Source of the DNA: Cordylochernes scorpioides
Lineage: Eukaryota > Arthropoda > Arachnida > Pseudoscorpiones > Chernetidae
DNA length: 64,000 nucleotides
Direction: 5' to 3'
Assembly (NCBI GenBank): GCA_030710605.1
Contig: CP092863.1
Location: 123,550,670 to 123,614,669, forward strand
In this document: in pieces, positions 31,840 to 43,100 of the stretch
Layout: every line of letters starts with the position of its first letter
Position numbering within the stretch: the stretch's first letter is position 1
Made by a program: the position numbers and the translations under genes
Notes under the pieces: model-generated
Seen by the model: the letters and a program-made list of their open reading frames with translations, nothing else
Database searches by the model: none
What the model was told of the DNA's origin: nothing

Positions 31840-32610
31840 AGACGCTTCATTTAATGTCTCTATTGTGTGTGCCCATACAAAATGCAAAGATTTCACGAGC
31901 TGAAAGTTGGCGATTTTGAGATGCGTCAAGAATTCGCTGCATGGGTTTTCCGGCAAATTGATATTGATGAAAACTGGCTGTCGAATGTTCTGTGGACAGA
32001 TGATGCTCAACTTTTTCTAAACGGATAATTTAACATTCAAAACAGCCGCATTTGGGCAACAGAAAACCCTAGGATTTTCACAGAAATGCCACTTTACCAG
32101 CCTAGAGTTACAGTTTTGTGTGGGTTCACTTCTTTTATTATTGGGTCATTTTTCTTTGAAAAATCAATGGAAGAACTTTTAAAACCGTTTTTGTAACTGG
32201 TGAACGTTATAAGAAAAGGGTATTCCCATATTGCAGGGTAAAAGCACTAAGCGAAATAACATTCATGAAAGATGGAGGACCTCCTCGTATCTCCCGAGGT
32301 GCCAAACAATTGCTGAAGGATACGTACGGTGAAAATCGTGTGATAGGTCACCACTTTATATACCAGTGGCCTCCAAGATCAACAGACTTGACGCCTTGCG
32401 ATTTTTGTTTATGGGGATACATTAAATCGTGTGTTTATCGATGCTGGCCTACCACATTGGCCATGTTGAAGGCTTCTATCAGATGGCACGCTTTATCAAT
32501 TTAACAGATATGTTATTTATTGCTGTCCATTCTGTCATTTATCGTCTGCAGGCGGTGATTGAGAATGAAGGGTGCCACATTGAGCAAGGATTGTGACCTA
32601 ATACAAGAGA
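31840..32610 (+). pseudogene. DDE transposase fossil (mariner/IS630 superfamily)
   Basis: Broken plus-strand frames read ELKVGDFEMRQEFAAWVF near 31900, NWLSNVLWTDDAQLFLNG near 31980 (first Asp), RIWATENPRIFTEMPLYQP near 32055, then 32265-32504: MKDGGPPRISRGAKQLLKDT (second Asp) and STDLTPCDFCLWGYIKSCVY (third Asp). Several stops and indels. The order and spacing are those of Tc1/mariner-type DDE transposases from a family common in arthropods. No terminal repeats found. Confidence 0.75.
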
Positions 32611-32619
32611 GAAGGCAGT

Positions 32620-33382
32620 TACCTCATGTGTTGTATAAGCCGCCATGTATTATATTATCTATCTATATTTTGCAGCTCTTTGTGTTGGGATATGGGGATA
32701 ATAAATGCTGTCCTCACATCTTGACTCTTTTTTTTGTGAACAGTAATATTTTGTTTGTCATTTGCTCACATATTATGTCGTGCAAACCAGAGTGTTATAA
32801 CTTCTCGAATAACACTGGTACACACAATTTTTCCCCTTATGTTTAGTTTTTCGCTTTTCGCTAATTAGAAGAAATACATAGATAATAGATAATAGATAAC
32901 ATAGAAATACATACATAAGAAATACATGTAGCATAAGGAATATTTTCTGTACACCAATAACTTTAGAAATTTTGTGAAAAAAAAAATAATACAAAATGAT
33001 TTTACTACCACGTTTTTCAACGCAAAAGGTCGATTTAAAATTTATTTTTATTTGAGGGGGCACATTTTTAAAATTGTGTACAGTATAATAAACAATGATA
33101 ACATTTGACAAGCCCATAGGATATTTGGAATAAAGTACGACAAATATATTTTGTCACTCCCCTCTATATTTCATTTGTTGAATCATGGCAAATATCCTGT
33201 TAAATAGTCAAGGGTCGCCAATCAGTCAAGAAACTACACATTTCTTATAGCAAGAAATCCTATAAATAGTGCCATAATAATTTTTGGTACTATATTAACA
33301 TTTCAAAAATTCGTGTATTGATATCAGCAGTGTTTTTTAAACATTCAATCTATTTCACAAAACCTCATATAAAAATAAATAT
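32620..33382. other. AT-rich interval, nothing recognised
   Basis: Low-complexity AT-rich DNA with an ATAGATAATAGATAATAGAT run near 32880. No motif-bearing frame, RNA or repeat end is visible. Confidence 0.5.
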
Positions 33383-33782
33383 TTTGCTACATGTTTTAAT
33401 TTGCATTTACCTATTTTACATATCTCTGATTGTATTTAAAATCGTTAAACAATTCTTCATACTTTTGGCGAAGTGGTGTTTTTATTAATTTGTTATTTGA
33501 TATTATTAGGGTTCTTTCCTGTTATTCAAAAAGGAAAAATACGTGTCGATCAGTTGTATTTTTCAATTTATCAAACAATTTGGCCGCTGAATCTCTGATT
33601 CTGGTAGAGCGCCATCTGGCGAATAAAATTGTAACTAAAATCAATTTCGAATTTTTCATTATTTGCCATAAAAAATCCCATTGCATCCTGAATACAATGG
33701 TGTTTTACCGCATTGCTCTAGCGCAAATATTCGCGGAGTTATTAATTTTTAAAATAGTGCGGGACTTTTGGATCACCCTGTA
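33383..33782 (-). mobile_element. MITE with TACAGGGTGATCCAAAAG end, copy 2
   Basis: Reverse-oriented near-duplicate of 22342-22745; the terminus lies at 33782. From 33790 to 34290 follows AT-rich DNA with a degenerate GAAAACTGTCCTTTATAGAG block (34103-34182) related to 37080-37330. Confidence 0.7.
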
Positions 33783-34324
33783 TGTGTTTGATATATTATA
33801 GATAAATATTTACATTTCATATGATTTATGATTTATATTTAGAATGATGTATAATTATTTTATTATATTGATATGACAACAATTAATATGATATTAATGT
33901 TAATTCATATAATTTTAATAAAGTATATTTTTATGAGCATTATATATTTATAAGATAATTTAATATTTGAATTAAATAGTTATTAAACAAATTATAACTT
34001 ATAATGAAAATATGAAAAGTAAATATTTGGGAGCCGCTACAGGTTCTTTATGGAGAGGTTTTCTCTTACCAGAGAGTTGCTAATATGTGAAAAATTTTGT
34101 AATTTTCGAGATGAAAACTGTCCTTTATAGAGAAGTGTCCTCTAGCGATAGTGTCCTCTCATGGAGGTTGTTCTACTGTATTTAGAAAGATGAGCTAGCT
34201 TTAGCGAGGCCGTTTCTTTTCATAAATTGGACACTCTACACTTAAACTTTGCATATTTACAGTTGAACAGAGTACATATATAAGTAATATGAAAGCATTA
34301 AAGCACAAATTCTTCTTTTATGCA

Positions 34325-34420
34325 CAAAAATTCTACTGTCCTTACTGTAATGCTGAAATAATGGGAGGGCCTGGCTCATCAGTGGTGAGCCCTCCCAGCG
34401 GTTTCGGCAGTTTAATCTAC
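34325..34420. mobile_element. Foldback-element arm
   Basis: CTACTGTCCTTACTGTAATG, then GGGAGGGCCTGGCTCATCAG and CCCTCCCAGCGGTTTCGGC, as at 21840-22015. Only one arm is clear here. Confidence 0.6.
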
Positions 34421-34548
34421 CATACCGATCTATTATTACATTGGGCTGGTCTGCTTTTATATCCGATACACACTGAAGATTAACTCTTAGAAAATTTATA
34501 TTGTAAATGAACTATATGGGCATAATTTTTTTTGAGGACAGTAGAAAT

Positions 34549-35235
34549 ACACTCATGGGGATAATACTTAAGGAAGTTATACATTTTAGCATATATATAT
34601 ATATCGGGATTCAGACAATAACTCTGAAAGATATTACAGTGACCTTTATTGAAGACACACGAGATAACCAATATACACTCATGGACAAAACTTAAGGAAG
34701 TTGTACCTTTCAGCATGTATATCGGAATTCAGACAATAACTCTGAAAGATATTACAGTGACCTTTATTGAAGACACACGAGATAACCAATATACACTCAT
34801 GGACAAAACTTAAGGAAGTTGTACCTTTCAGCATATATATCGGGATTCAGACAATAACTCTGAAATATATTACAGTGACCTTTATTGAAGACACACGAGA
34901 TAACCAATATACACTCATGGACAAAACTTAAGGAAGTTGTACCTTTCAGCATGTATATCGGGATTCAGACAATAACTCTGAAAGATATTACAGTGACCTT
35001 TATTGAAGACACACGAGATAACCAATATACACTCATGGACAAAACTTAAGGAAGTTGTACCTTTCAGCATGTATATCGGGATTGAGACAATAACTCTGAA
35101 AGATATTACAGTGACCTTTATTGAAGACATACGAGATAACCAAGTGTAAACAAAATTGTTTCTGTCTCCTTAAAAAAATAGACAACCGGCGACATCAAAG
35201 ACTTTCCATCTCCTTATGTTATGTCCATGAGAAAG
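34549..35235. repeat. 118-bp satellite array, reverse orientation, about five units
   Basis: Five repeats of CACTCATGGACAAAACTTAA ... ATATCGGGATTCAGACAATA ... ACACACGAGATAACCAATAT, ending with the unique AATAGACAACCGGCGACATC tail and a GTCCATGAG terminus. Unit-to-unit change is only a few bases. Confidence 0.85.
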
Positions 35236-35362
35236 TGTAGATATAATAAACCATAGGAAATATTAATGTAGGTTTATTTACAGTTTTATATAAAGTATGT
35301 GGTGTAAATATATTACTGTAGAAAAGGTTTCAATAGGAAGTATGAACATGTTAAATATGATA

Positions 35363-35640
35363 TACAACAACAACAAACAACAACAAAAAGCCTTTATTTA
35401 GGGTCACTGACCCTATACAGGATTCACCAGAGGTATGCATAAGAACAAAGCAGTGAGACAAAGGAAACAACGATATATACAGAAGAAAAAAAAACAAGAA
35501 AGAGAAAGAGGGAAGCAAGAAAAACAACACAAAAAGAGTTGCAGTAAGAAAGTGAGGAGTGAGTGTCACTTGGCCTTCTTCTGAGACATGGACTTGTGGA
35601 AACCATAAAACGCCGTAGCAATATACTTATTCTGGGTCAT
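35363..35640 (-). pseudogene. LINE 3' end with (TTG)n tail
   Basis: The minus strand ends GGTGAATCCTGTATAGGGTC, then CCTAAATAAAGGCTTTTTG and (TTG)n at about 35363, the same tail as at 11428-11985. Upstream to about 35640 is presumably its 3' UTR; no motif-bearing frame survives. Confidence 0.5.
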
Positions 35641-35714
35641 ATTGTCAATTATTGATGGAAGTGAAGCACAGAGTTGCCCAATATGATATACAATATAATG
35701 CGGCTTGTGATTGC

Positions 35715-36050
35715 AGAACGACATTTGAAAATTATCCCGCATGTGTTTCTTTTGAACGAAAAATCAAAATTTATTTTAAGGAGAAATAACGATTATTTCT
35801 AACCTTATGGATGAGGTATATGTCCAGGGTAGCCTAGTGGACATGGCATCTGCCCGGTAAGCGAAACACTGTAGGTTCGATTCCCATCCCTGGACACTTT
35901 TATTTTTCTGTTTATCATTACTCTTCACAATTCATCCTTTCATACCTAATCCATAAGGTTATAAATAATCGTTATTTCTCCTTGAAATAAATTTTTATTT
36001 TTCGTTGAAAAGAAACACATGCGGGATGGTTTTCAAATGTCATATTTAAT
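35715..36050. mobile_element. Long-TIR element carrying a tRNA-like gene
   Basis: Two arms of about 100 bp face each other: left 35715-35815 (CATTTGAAAATTATCCCGCA, GAAATAACGATTATTTC) and right about 35948-36050 (GGTTATAAATAATCGTTATT, CATGCGGGATGGTTTTCAAA). The central spacer holds a tRNA-like sequence at 35822-35896. No transposase. The arms suggest a non-autonomous DNA transposon; the tRNA cargo is unusual. Confidence 0.65.
35822..35896 (+). tRNA. tRNA-Thr-like sequence (GGT) inside the long-TIR element
   Basis: Perfect 7-bp acceptor stem GTCCAGG/CCTGGAC, D arm GCC/GGC, anticodon loop CCGGTAA (anticodon GGT), B box GGTTCGATTCC and a T-rich run (TTTTATTTTT) after it. The anticodon and T stems have mismatches and position 33 is C. 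It could be transcribed by Pol III, but a working tRNA is doubtful. Its closest relative is 244-316. Confidence 0.5.
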
Positions 36051-36524
36051 GACTCAATTGAGCGCCACCTAAAAATTCTAAATAATATTCCGCACAAAAC
36101 GCAACGTTTTAAAAAAAATATATCTATATTTATTATTTTGTGTCCGAAACATCACACACTATTAATTTATTTGAATTAGGTCTTATTACCTTGTAGCTAT
36201 AATTGATAATCAAAAGCTATTTCTCTATATATACCTTATACTTCAATGAAATATAATTAAATGCGCTAGTTATCAATATTCATGGAGAATGAAGTATAAT
36301 AAAACAATGGCTGTGGGCCAACAGGTAGAGAGAACAGTGAGATGACGTCACAAACAGGAGATTCAATAAAGTTTCCACCAATCACAGCGTTTCCTTCTTG
36401 GCGCCATCACACCTTGACCCCCATTGACCTGGAGACTCTACCGGAAATCTACATATCCCACATGTCAACTTGAGTCCACTCGCTCTTTAATCTTCAAACT
36501 GATCCTGTTTATCCTGATATCCAA

Positions 36525-36640
36525 GTCCTCCCAATATATTTTTCATCGCAGTAAGGACAGTAGAAGTTTGTATTATGTATAAAAGAAACATTCGTGCTTT
36601 TAAATCCTTTCATTTTATATGTATAGGTGGCGCGCTATTA
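36525..36640. mobile_element. Foldback-element arm, reverse
   Basis: CATCGCAGTAAGGACAGTAG, then ATGTATAAAAGAAACATTCG and GTGGCGCGCTATTACTTTG, the complement of 21840-21950. 36050-36520 holds no gene. Confidence 0.6.
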
Positions 36641-36693
36641 CTTTGTGTTATATTTAGGGGTGTTTGAAATCATTTCTTTTACAGTTTTTTTTC

Positions 36694-36982
36694 TTATCCC
36701 TAGTACACGTGGTACAGGTCATGATAATCATGGTGGGTAGAAGAAGGCGACTGCTTTTACTGTAAATGCACCACATGTGAAAAGCAGTTCGACTTTGCAC
36801 TTACAAATGTGCAAGAGCCCCGTTTGGTTACTTACACTCGCTGGTGGGGTTAGACTTTTGCAAGAATCGGGGGCCATTGGAACTTTTTTTTTTTATCAGA
36901 AAAAAAAAGTCCAAAGCGTGAATTTAACCCGGATCGTAGAATAAGGTCGAAAACCAACGGTTTAGACCATCCTTCCAACGAC
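36694..36982 (-). mobile_element. tRNA-derived SINE, copy 2
   Basis: Same head, body and GTACTAGGGATAAG end as the SINE at 20641-20936. The B box is mutated (GGGTTAAATTC), so this copy is older. Confidence 0.75.
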
Positions 36983-36989
36983 CCCCCCT

Positions 36990-37335
36990 CTATTACATTA
37001 AAACTTCTCTGTAAAGGACACCTTAATGCAGAGCAAAGGTGTCTTTTAGGGAGAAGTATCCTCTTATCAGAGAGTTTCTAATTAGTAAAAATAACAATTT
37101 TGGCTATGAAAACTGTCCTTTGTAGAAAGGTGTCCTCTAGCGGGAGTGTCCTCTCATGGAGGTTGTTCTACTGTATTGGTGATGAAAACTGTCCTTTGTA
37201 GAGAGGTGTCCTCTAGCGGGAGTGTCCTCTCATGGAGGTTGTTCTACTGTATTGGTGATGAAAACTGTCCTTTGTAGAGAGGTGTCCTCTAGCGGGAGTG
37301 TCCTCTCATGGAGGTTGTTCTATTGTAATTCCTTT
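36990..37335. repeat. 76-bp tandem repeat, TACAGTAGAAC-type MITE end
   Basis: About three copies of GATGAAAACTGTCCTTTGTA plus GAGAGGTGTCCTCTAGCGGG and GGAGGTTGTTCTACTGTA, starting near 37105, 37181 and 37257. The complement TACAGTAGAACCTC also occurs at 43791 and resembles pogo/Tigger termini. An amplified MITE end is likely. Confidence 0.65.
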
Positions 37336-37389
37336 AATGTGCGGGTACTATATCAGGGTTGGACGAAGACATTTTTTTTTTCACAATAA

Positions 37390-37587
37390 ATAGACTTATC
37401 ATCTTGTGTAAAAGATTGGGTAGTTGAAAGTCTTTGATGTCGCCGGTTGTATATTTATTTATTTATTTATTATTATTTTTTTTTTTGAAGGAGGAGGCAG
37501 AGGCAATTTTGTTGACACTTGGTTTCCTCGTGTCTTCAATAAAGGTCACTGTAATATCTTTCAGAGTTATTGTCTCAATCCCGATAT
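37390..37587. repeat. 118-bp satellite flank left of the Penelope element
   Basis: The unique GTCTTTGATGTCGCCGGTTG end and one partial unit to CCCGATAT. The array continues at 39905, so the Penelope copy at 37590-39904 interrupts it. Confidence 0.75.
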
Positions 37588-37589
37588 CT

Positions 37590-39904
37590 AAACGGTAAAA
37601 TCTTCCCAATTATATGCGTGGTAAGGACGAAATATTCAGGAGATGAGTTTCTTTCAACACTTTATTAGGACATCAAGCTTTCGGGCACAGCGTGGCCCTT
37701 CTACAGGATCAAATGTATAAGAAAAATGATACACTATATACACGAAGAATAAATCTGCCTATGTATTATTAGAAATTAGTTGTAAAATTTTTAAAATAAT
37801 CGGTAATACTTAGAATTTTTTTGTTTAAAAAGAATATCGAGACATAAGCAAATTAATAAAATTTGTTAAGAAGAATAATATACGAATATTACAAGGTATT
37901 AAGATAAAAGCGTAATAAGACTAAAAGGACGTTCCTACGGTTCGACGGAAACTGTGATAAAACTATGAGTATTTAAAAGGTAAAACAGTTTGAAAAGGAT
38001 ATTAAAATAAATGAACAAAACAGGGAATTCATGGGGTACATCGATGGCTATTTATGTAATAAGCTTATATACGGCTCAGGTACATCAACATGTCTGTTTA
38101 TACTATTATATCTCAGAGATAGCAAGGCCTCGACAACCAATCTTTTGTGTTTATGTGGTATGTTAGAATAATGTGATCTTGGATCAGTAGTGTTGAAACT
38201 ATGTCCTGTCTGTGATATGTGCTGGACAATAAGTGATTTCGGATCGTTATGTCTGATGTTTCTGTCGTGTTCCTGTATTCTGTCTTTAATGTAACGGCCA
38301 GTTTCACCTACATAAACACTGTCGCAATCGTTGCATTTTATGGAATAAACAGCATTGTTTCTTTGAAGAGTGTTCCGAGGTGTGTTGTCTTTAGTAATAG
38401 GGTTCCTTAAGATAGTGCCTATACTAGGGGTGTTGGAAAAGTAAGTGCGGATGCCGAAGTTCTTTAGTTCTCTAGCTATTTTTATGCTTTGCAAGGAATA
38501 TGGTATTGTGCAGATGGATTTATAGTTGTCATATATCTTGGTGCGGGATGGGTTATGGAAATGCCTTAAAATAAAGTTTTTAGGATAACCAGAGGACATT
38601 AAATTTGAAATTATGTTATTTGTTTCCCTTTGCTTTGACTCCTCAGTGTTACAGTGGGTATATATTCTCTTGGACAAGGTTCTTACCGTATTGATTTTAT
38701 GGCTTAATGGGCAGAAAGATGAGAAGTTTATATACATTGGGTGAAAGGTGGGTTTATAATAGACTTCAGTATTATATCTATTGCGTGTTTTTGTTATGCG
38801 TATGTCCAAAAATGCCAAAGAGTCACATGTTTCAGTCTCGGAAGTAAAGTCTATGTCTTGATAGAAATTATTTAATGTGTTGAGTATATCATTAAAGGCG
38901 TTAATTTGATTATAGCAAAGACGTCATCTATGTATCTAGACCAGATTAAAATGTCGTCTGGGAAGATATTAACTATACGTTTATCTATCTTGCGCATCAC
39001 TATTTCTGAAAGGGGAGAGGATAATGGGCTACCCATAGGGGTGCCTTTGGTCTGTTTGAAGTAAGCTTGGTTGAATTTGAAAATACTATGGCAAAGACTG
39101 ATTTTGATAAGTGCAATGAGTTTGGAAATGGTGTCTGTGGGGCAACCTTGTTCAATTAGAAATTCTGTGGTGCAATCTAAAATAAGCTGGTGGGGGAGAC
39201 TGGGATATAAATTAACAACATCGAATGAGACCATGATGGTGTCAGGTGTAACTGTTGTTTGTTGTAACTTACCTATGAAGACAGGAATGGAGGAAATGGT
39301 CGTCGGGGAGTCACTATCTCTGAGCATCGGGGCCAGTATTTTGGCTAGATAAGTTGCTAACGGGGCTGCAGGGGAGAGGTGGTACGCGATGATGGGTCTT
39401 AGTGGGATACCTTCTTTGTGTAATTTAGGTAGGCCGTAAATATAAGCTTTTGACATTATATTGGACAAAAAGTTTTTGCATTCTTCGGAACTAATGATTT
39501 TCTTCCTCAGCAGATTGTTGATTTCTTTTTTAAAAGAACAAGTTGCGGTATTCTGATCATCTATGGATATGGGGGTAAACGTGAGCGGGTCAACAAGGAT
39601 TGTGTCCATTTTGGAAATGTATTCGGATGTGTTCATAATGACTGTAAGCGAACCTTTATCAGATCTAGTGATGGTTATATCTTTGTTCGTTGATAGTGAG
39701 CGCAATACATTTTTGTTGATTTGGTAAGTATGTTGGGTTTGGTTGTGGTCGCTAAGGACTGCTGCGGTGTGCTGTCTGATTCTAAACTTCTCTTGATGAT
39801 TTAAGCGGAAAATGGAAGATTCTACCCCTGCTATGATTGTTATGGCATCAGTTTTAGCTTGAGGTCTATATTTAAGTCCTTTAGATAAGTCCTTTAGCAT
39901 ATAC
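37590..39904 (-). mobile_element. Penelope-like retroelement (GIY-YIG clade), 5'-truncated
   Basis: A 2.3-kb minus-strand element encoding RT then GIY-YIG endonuclease, inserted in a 118-bp satellite unit (flanks CCCGATAT and ATACATGC). Penelope elements transpose by target-primed reverse transcription. The 3' region (38047-37590) contains a hammerhead-like relic near 37672-37708: CTGTAGA in place of CUGAUGA, then GGGC/GCCC, GAAA and GCTTG. The 5' end is lost and joined directly to satellite. Confidence 0.88.
38048..39904 (-). pseudogene. Penelope-type RT + GIY-YIG endonuclease, one frameshift
   Basis: RT region in order: ITRSDKGSLTVIMNTSEY, YIYGLPKLHKEGIPLRPII, VSFDVVNLYPSLP, KGTPMGSPLSSPLSEIVM and the catalytic SRYIDDVFAI near 38940. 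A one-base change near 38915 shifts the frame, after which DSLAFLDIRITKTRNRYNTE continues to the linker. The C-terminal endonuclease has VYSIKCNDCDSVYVGETGR followed by a DRIQEH block (GIY-YIG variant Y...VYVGET, Arg). It ends PEPYISLLHK. The open frame up to 39972 reads into satellite and is not genuine there. Confidence 0.88.
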
Positions 39905-40535
39905 ATGCTAAAAGGTACAACTTCCTTAAGTTTTGTCCATGAGTGTATATTGGTTATATCGTGTGTCTTCAATAAAGGTCACTGTAATATCTTTCAGAGT
40001 TATTGCCTGAATCCCGATATACATGCTAAAAGGTACAACTTCCTTAAGTTTTGTCCATGAGTGTATATTGGTTATCTCGTGTGTCTTCAATAAAGGTCAC
40101 TGTAATATCTTTCAGAGTTATTGTCTCAATCCCGATATACATGCTGAAAGGTACAACTTCCTTAAGTTTTGTCCATGAGTGTATATTGGTTATCTCGTGT
40201 GTCTTCAATAAAGGTCACTGTAATATCCTGCAGAGTTATTGTATGAATCCCGATATACATGCTAAAAGGTACAACTTCTTTAAGTTTTGTCCATGAGTGT
40301 ATATTGGTTATCTCGTGTGTCTTCAATCAAGGTCACTGAAATATATTTCAGAGTTATTGTCTGAATCCCGATATACATGCTGAAAGGTACAACTTCCTTA
40401 AGTTTTGTCCATGAGAGTATATTTGTTATCTCGTGTGTCTTCAATAAAGGTTACATCTTTCAGAGTTATTGTCTCAATCCCGATATACATGCTGAAAGGT
40501 ACAACTTCCTTAAGTTTTGTCCATGAGTGTATTTT
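39905..40535. repeat. 118-bp satellite array right of the Penelope element, five to six units
   Basis: Repeats of TATATTGGTTATCTCGTGTG ... CCCGATATACATGCTGAAAG ... TTAAGTTTTGTCCATGAGTG. One unit near 40440 lacks about 8 bp. 40540-40780 has no recognisable feature. Confidence 0.85.
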
Positions 40536-40837
40536 ACTGCATATTGTACATGTTTATATGTACTGGAGTATAAATAGACAAAAGACAATACTCCGCTAAT
40601 AAGCTTTCTTACTTTTGAAAATGGAAACAGAGGGTCGCAGAAGCGTCCAATGACAATTAACCCTTTAAAATGTTAACAGAATTTACAACTTGATCCCAAC
40701 CTACAATTATGGTGTGTTCTTTATAACCAACCTTGTGCTGCCTAAAATATTCAAAAACCTTCCAGTGTCCCTAAATTTCGGTAATCATAAAGATAGAGGC
40801 TGCCTGGCCGGAAGTCATAGTTCTTTAAATTAAAGAT

Positions 40838-41035
40838 ACTTCGGCCAGTAAATCTCTTTTATTGTCTCGATGTAGATGTTGTACAAAATTTGAAATGTCG
40901 CGTGAGAACGCCCTTGCAGCCTTAGAATAATTTTTAACGCTTTGCCAATTTTTTTTATTTTTGTCCGCTCCTGACGGAGGACAAAAGATTTTTGTCGAAA
41001 CGTCGAGACAATAAAAAAGATTTACTGGCCGAAGT
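40838..41035. repeat. Hammerhead-like Penelope fragment with opposite arm
   Basis: The plus strand has CTCCTGACGGAGGACAAAAG, TTTTTGTCGAAACGTCGAG and AATAAAAAAGATTTACTGGC at 40965-41027, facing CGGCCAGTAAATCTCTTTTA at 40849. The core reads CTGACGG, so the last core A is changed or displaced; likely inactive. Confidence 0.5.
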
Positions 41036-41217
41036 ATGTTTAATTTGAAAAACTAAATTTCGGTTGTTATTAGTGTCCATCAAGTCGACTTTTGGTAACT
41101 CTATGGACAAATATTCTCCAATTTGATCAGTTAGTAACCATCACTCTCATCTAGTGACCTTCTGGTAGCTTTCTTGATCCCTTCCAGCCAGCCCATTGCA
41201 GGTCTTCCTCTCTTCCT

Positions 41218-41470
41218 TCATTTCCCCAACTGCGATAACCTTTCTAATAGATTTGTGTGTTTTTTAAGTATTGGCGCCCAGTTTGTTGGTGGTATCTCTG
41301 ATGCCGCCGGCGGTGAGATCACTCGTGGCGCCGCTATCTCGGCTGACCGCTGGGATAAGGAGGAAGATGTCAAAACTTTCCATCTGGCCGTTGGCATGGA
41401 CTCACGTGGTAGTGTAGGGGGATGTTCGAAATTGAAAGTTCTCTCCACTGAATATATCTTCAACTTATCT
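41218..41470. other. Unassigned GC-richer segment
   Basis: Both strands have an open frame of about 80 codons (plus: GISDAAGGEITRGAAIS... ; minus: MKIYSVERTFNFEHPP...). Balanced composition differs from the AT-rich surroundings. I recognise no domain. It directly precedes the 119-bp minisatellite. Confidence 0.2.
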
Positions 41471-41549
41471 TCTTTTTTCAGCAGGTTCTGGTCTCCACTG
41501 GTTTCTTTTCTTTTTTTTTTTTTTTGAGTTCTTCTCTTTATAGATTCCC

Positions 41550-43100
41550 ATTAAATTAATCAATGTTATTTTTCATCAACAATTTCTGTGTTTTTCAAAA
41601 GGTCTTGGCCTCCAGTGTCTTCTCTATATTGAGTTATTTTTTCTATTTCTTCCTAGGTTGTCCGTTTCCATTCAGTTCATCAATGCTATTATTCATCAAC
41701 AATTTCTGTGTTTTTCAGAAGGGCCTGGTCTCCACTTATTTCTATATCTTGAGTTCGTCTCTTCATAGCTTCTCATCCAGTTCATCAATGTCATTTTTCA
41801 TCAACAATTTCTGTGCCTTTTTAAGCAGGTCTTGGTCTCCAGTGTTTTCTCTATATTGAGTTATTTTCTCTATTTCTTCCTAAGTTTCCGTTTCTCATCC
41901 AGTCCATCAATGTCATTTTTCATCAACAATTTCTGTGCCTTTTTAAGCAGGTCTTGGTCTCCAGTGTTTTCTCTATATTGAGTTATTTTCTCTATTTCTT
42001 CCTAAGTTTCCGTTTCTCATCCAGTCCATCAATGTCATTTTTCATCAACAATTTCTGTGCCTTTTTAAGCAGGTCTTGGTCTCCAGTGTTTTCTCTATAT
42101 TGAGTTATTTTCTCTATTTCTTCCTAAGTTTCCGTTTCTCATCCAGTCCATCAATGTCATTTTTCATCAACAATTTCTGTGCCTTTTTAAGCAGGTCTTG
42201 GTCTCCAGTGTTTTCTCTATATTGAGTTATTTTCTCTATTTCTTCCTAAGTTTCCGTTTCTCATCCAGTCCATCAATGTCATTTTTCATCAACAATTTCT
42301 GTGCCTTTTTAAGCAGGTCTTGGTCTCCAGTGTTTTCTCTATATTGAGTTATTTTCTATATTTCTTCCTAAGTTTCCGTTTCTCATCCAGTCCATCAATG
42401 TCATTTTTCATCAACAATTTCTCACTCTTTTCAACAGGTCTTGGTCTCCATTGGCTTCTCTATCTTGAGTTCTTCTTTTCATAGCTTCCCATCCAGTTCA
42501 TCACTGTCATTTTTGATAATATATTTCTGCTCTCTTTTCATAAGGTCCTGGCCTCCAGTGGCTTCTCTATCTTGAGTTCGTCTCTTCATAGCTTCCCATC
42601 CAGTTCATCAATGTCATTTTTCATCAACAATTTCTGTTCTCTTTTCAGAAGGTCCTGGCCTCCGGTGGCTTCTTTATCTTGAGTTCGTCTCTTCATAGCT
42701 TCCCATCCAGTCCATCAATGTCATTTTTCATCAACAATTTCTGCTCTCTTTTCATCAGGTCTTGGTCTCCAGTGGCTTTTCTATCTTGATTACTTTTCTC
42801 TATTTCTTCCAGGGTTTCCACTTCATTTAGTCCATCAATTTAATTATTCATCAATAATTTCTCCACTCTTTTAAGTCGGTACTCGTCTCCAGTGTCTTCT
42901 CTATCTTTAGTTATTTTTTTCTATGTCTTCATAACTTCCCATCCAGTCCAATTCTTTCTACCGTTCTCTTTCCATTCATTTCGCCATCCAGAACTTTTTA
43001 TCATTAATATATTTCCACTTTGTGTATGCCAAATTCTTCTTTTACAATTTTTCTGTTCTTTATCCGGTCCTGTTCTCCAGTGATGCCATACTTCTCTATA
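41550..43100. repeat. 119-bp minisatellite array
   Basis: Units with TTTTCATCAACAATTTCTGT, AGCAGGTCTTGGTCTCCAGT and CATCCAGTCCATCAATGTCA. The units starting about 41804-42420 are almost identical at a 119-bp spacing; the flanking ones are diverged, so amplification was recent in the centre. Older relatives are at 9700-10300. Non-coding. Confidence 0.85.

Noticed and set aside
34480..35130. Open frames across the 118-bp arrays (translations such as ILVISCVFNKGHCNIFQSYC)
   Set aside because: They recur in every array, in either orientation, because the unit happens to lack stops in some frames. The unit carries a transposon end and shows no coding constraint.
39905..39972. Penelope frame start at 39972
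   Set aside because: The first 20-odd codons translate satellite sequence; the element begins near 39904 and the Met there is accidental.
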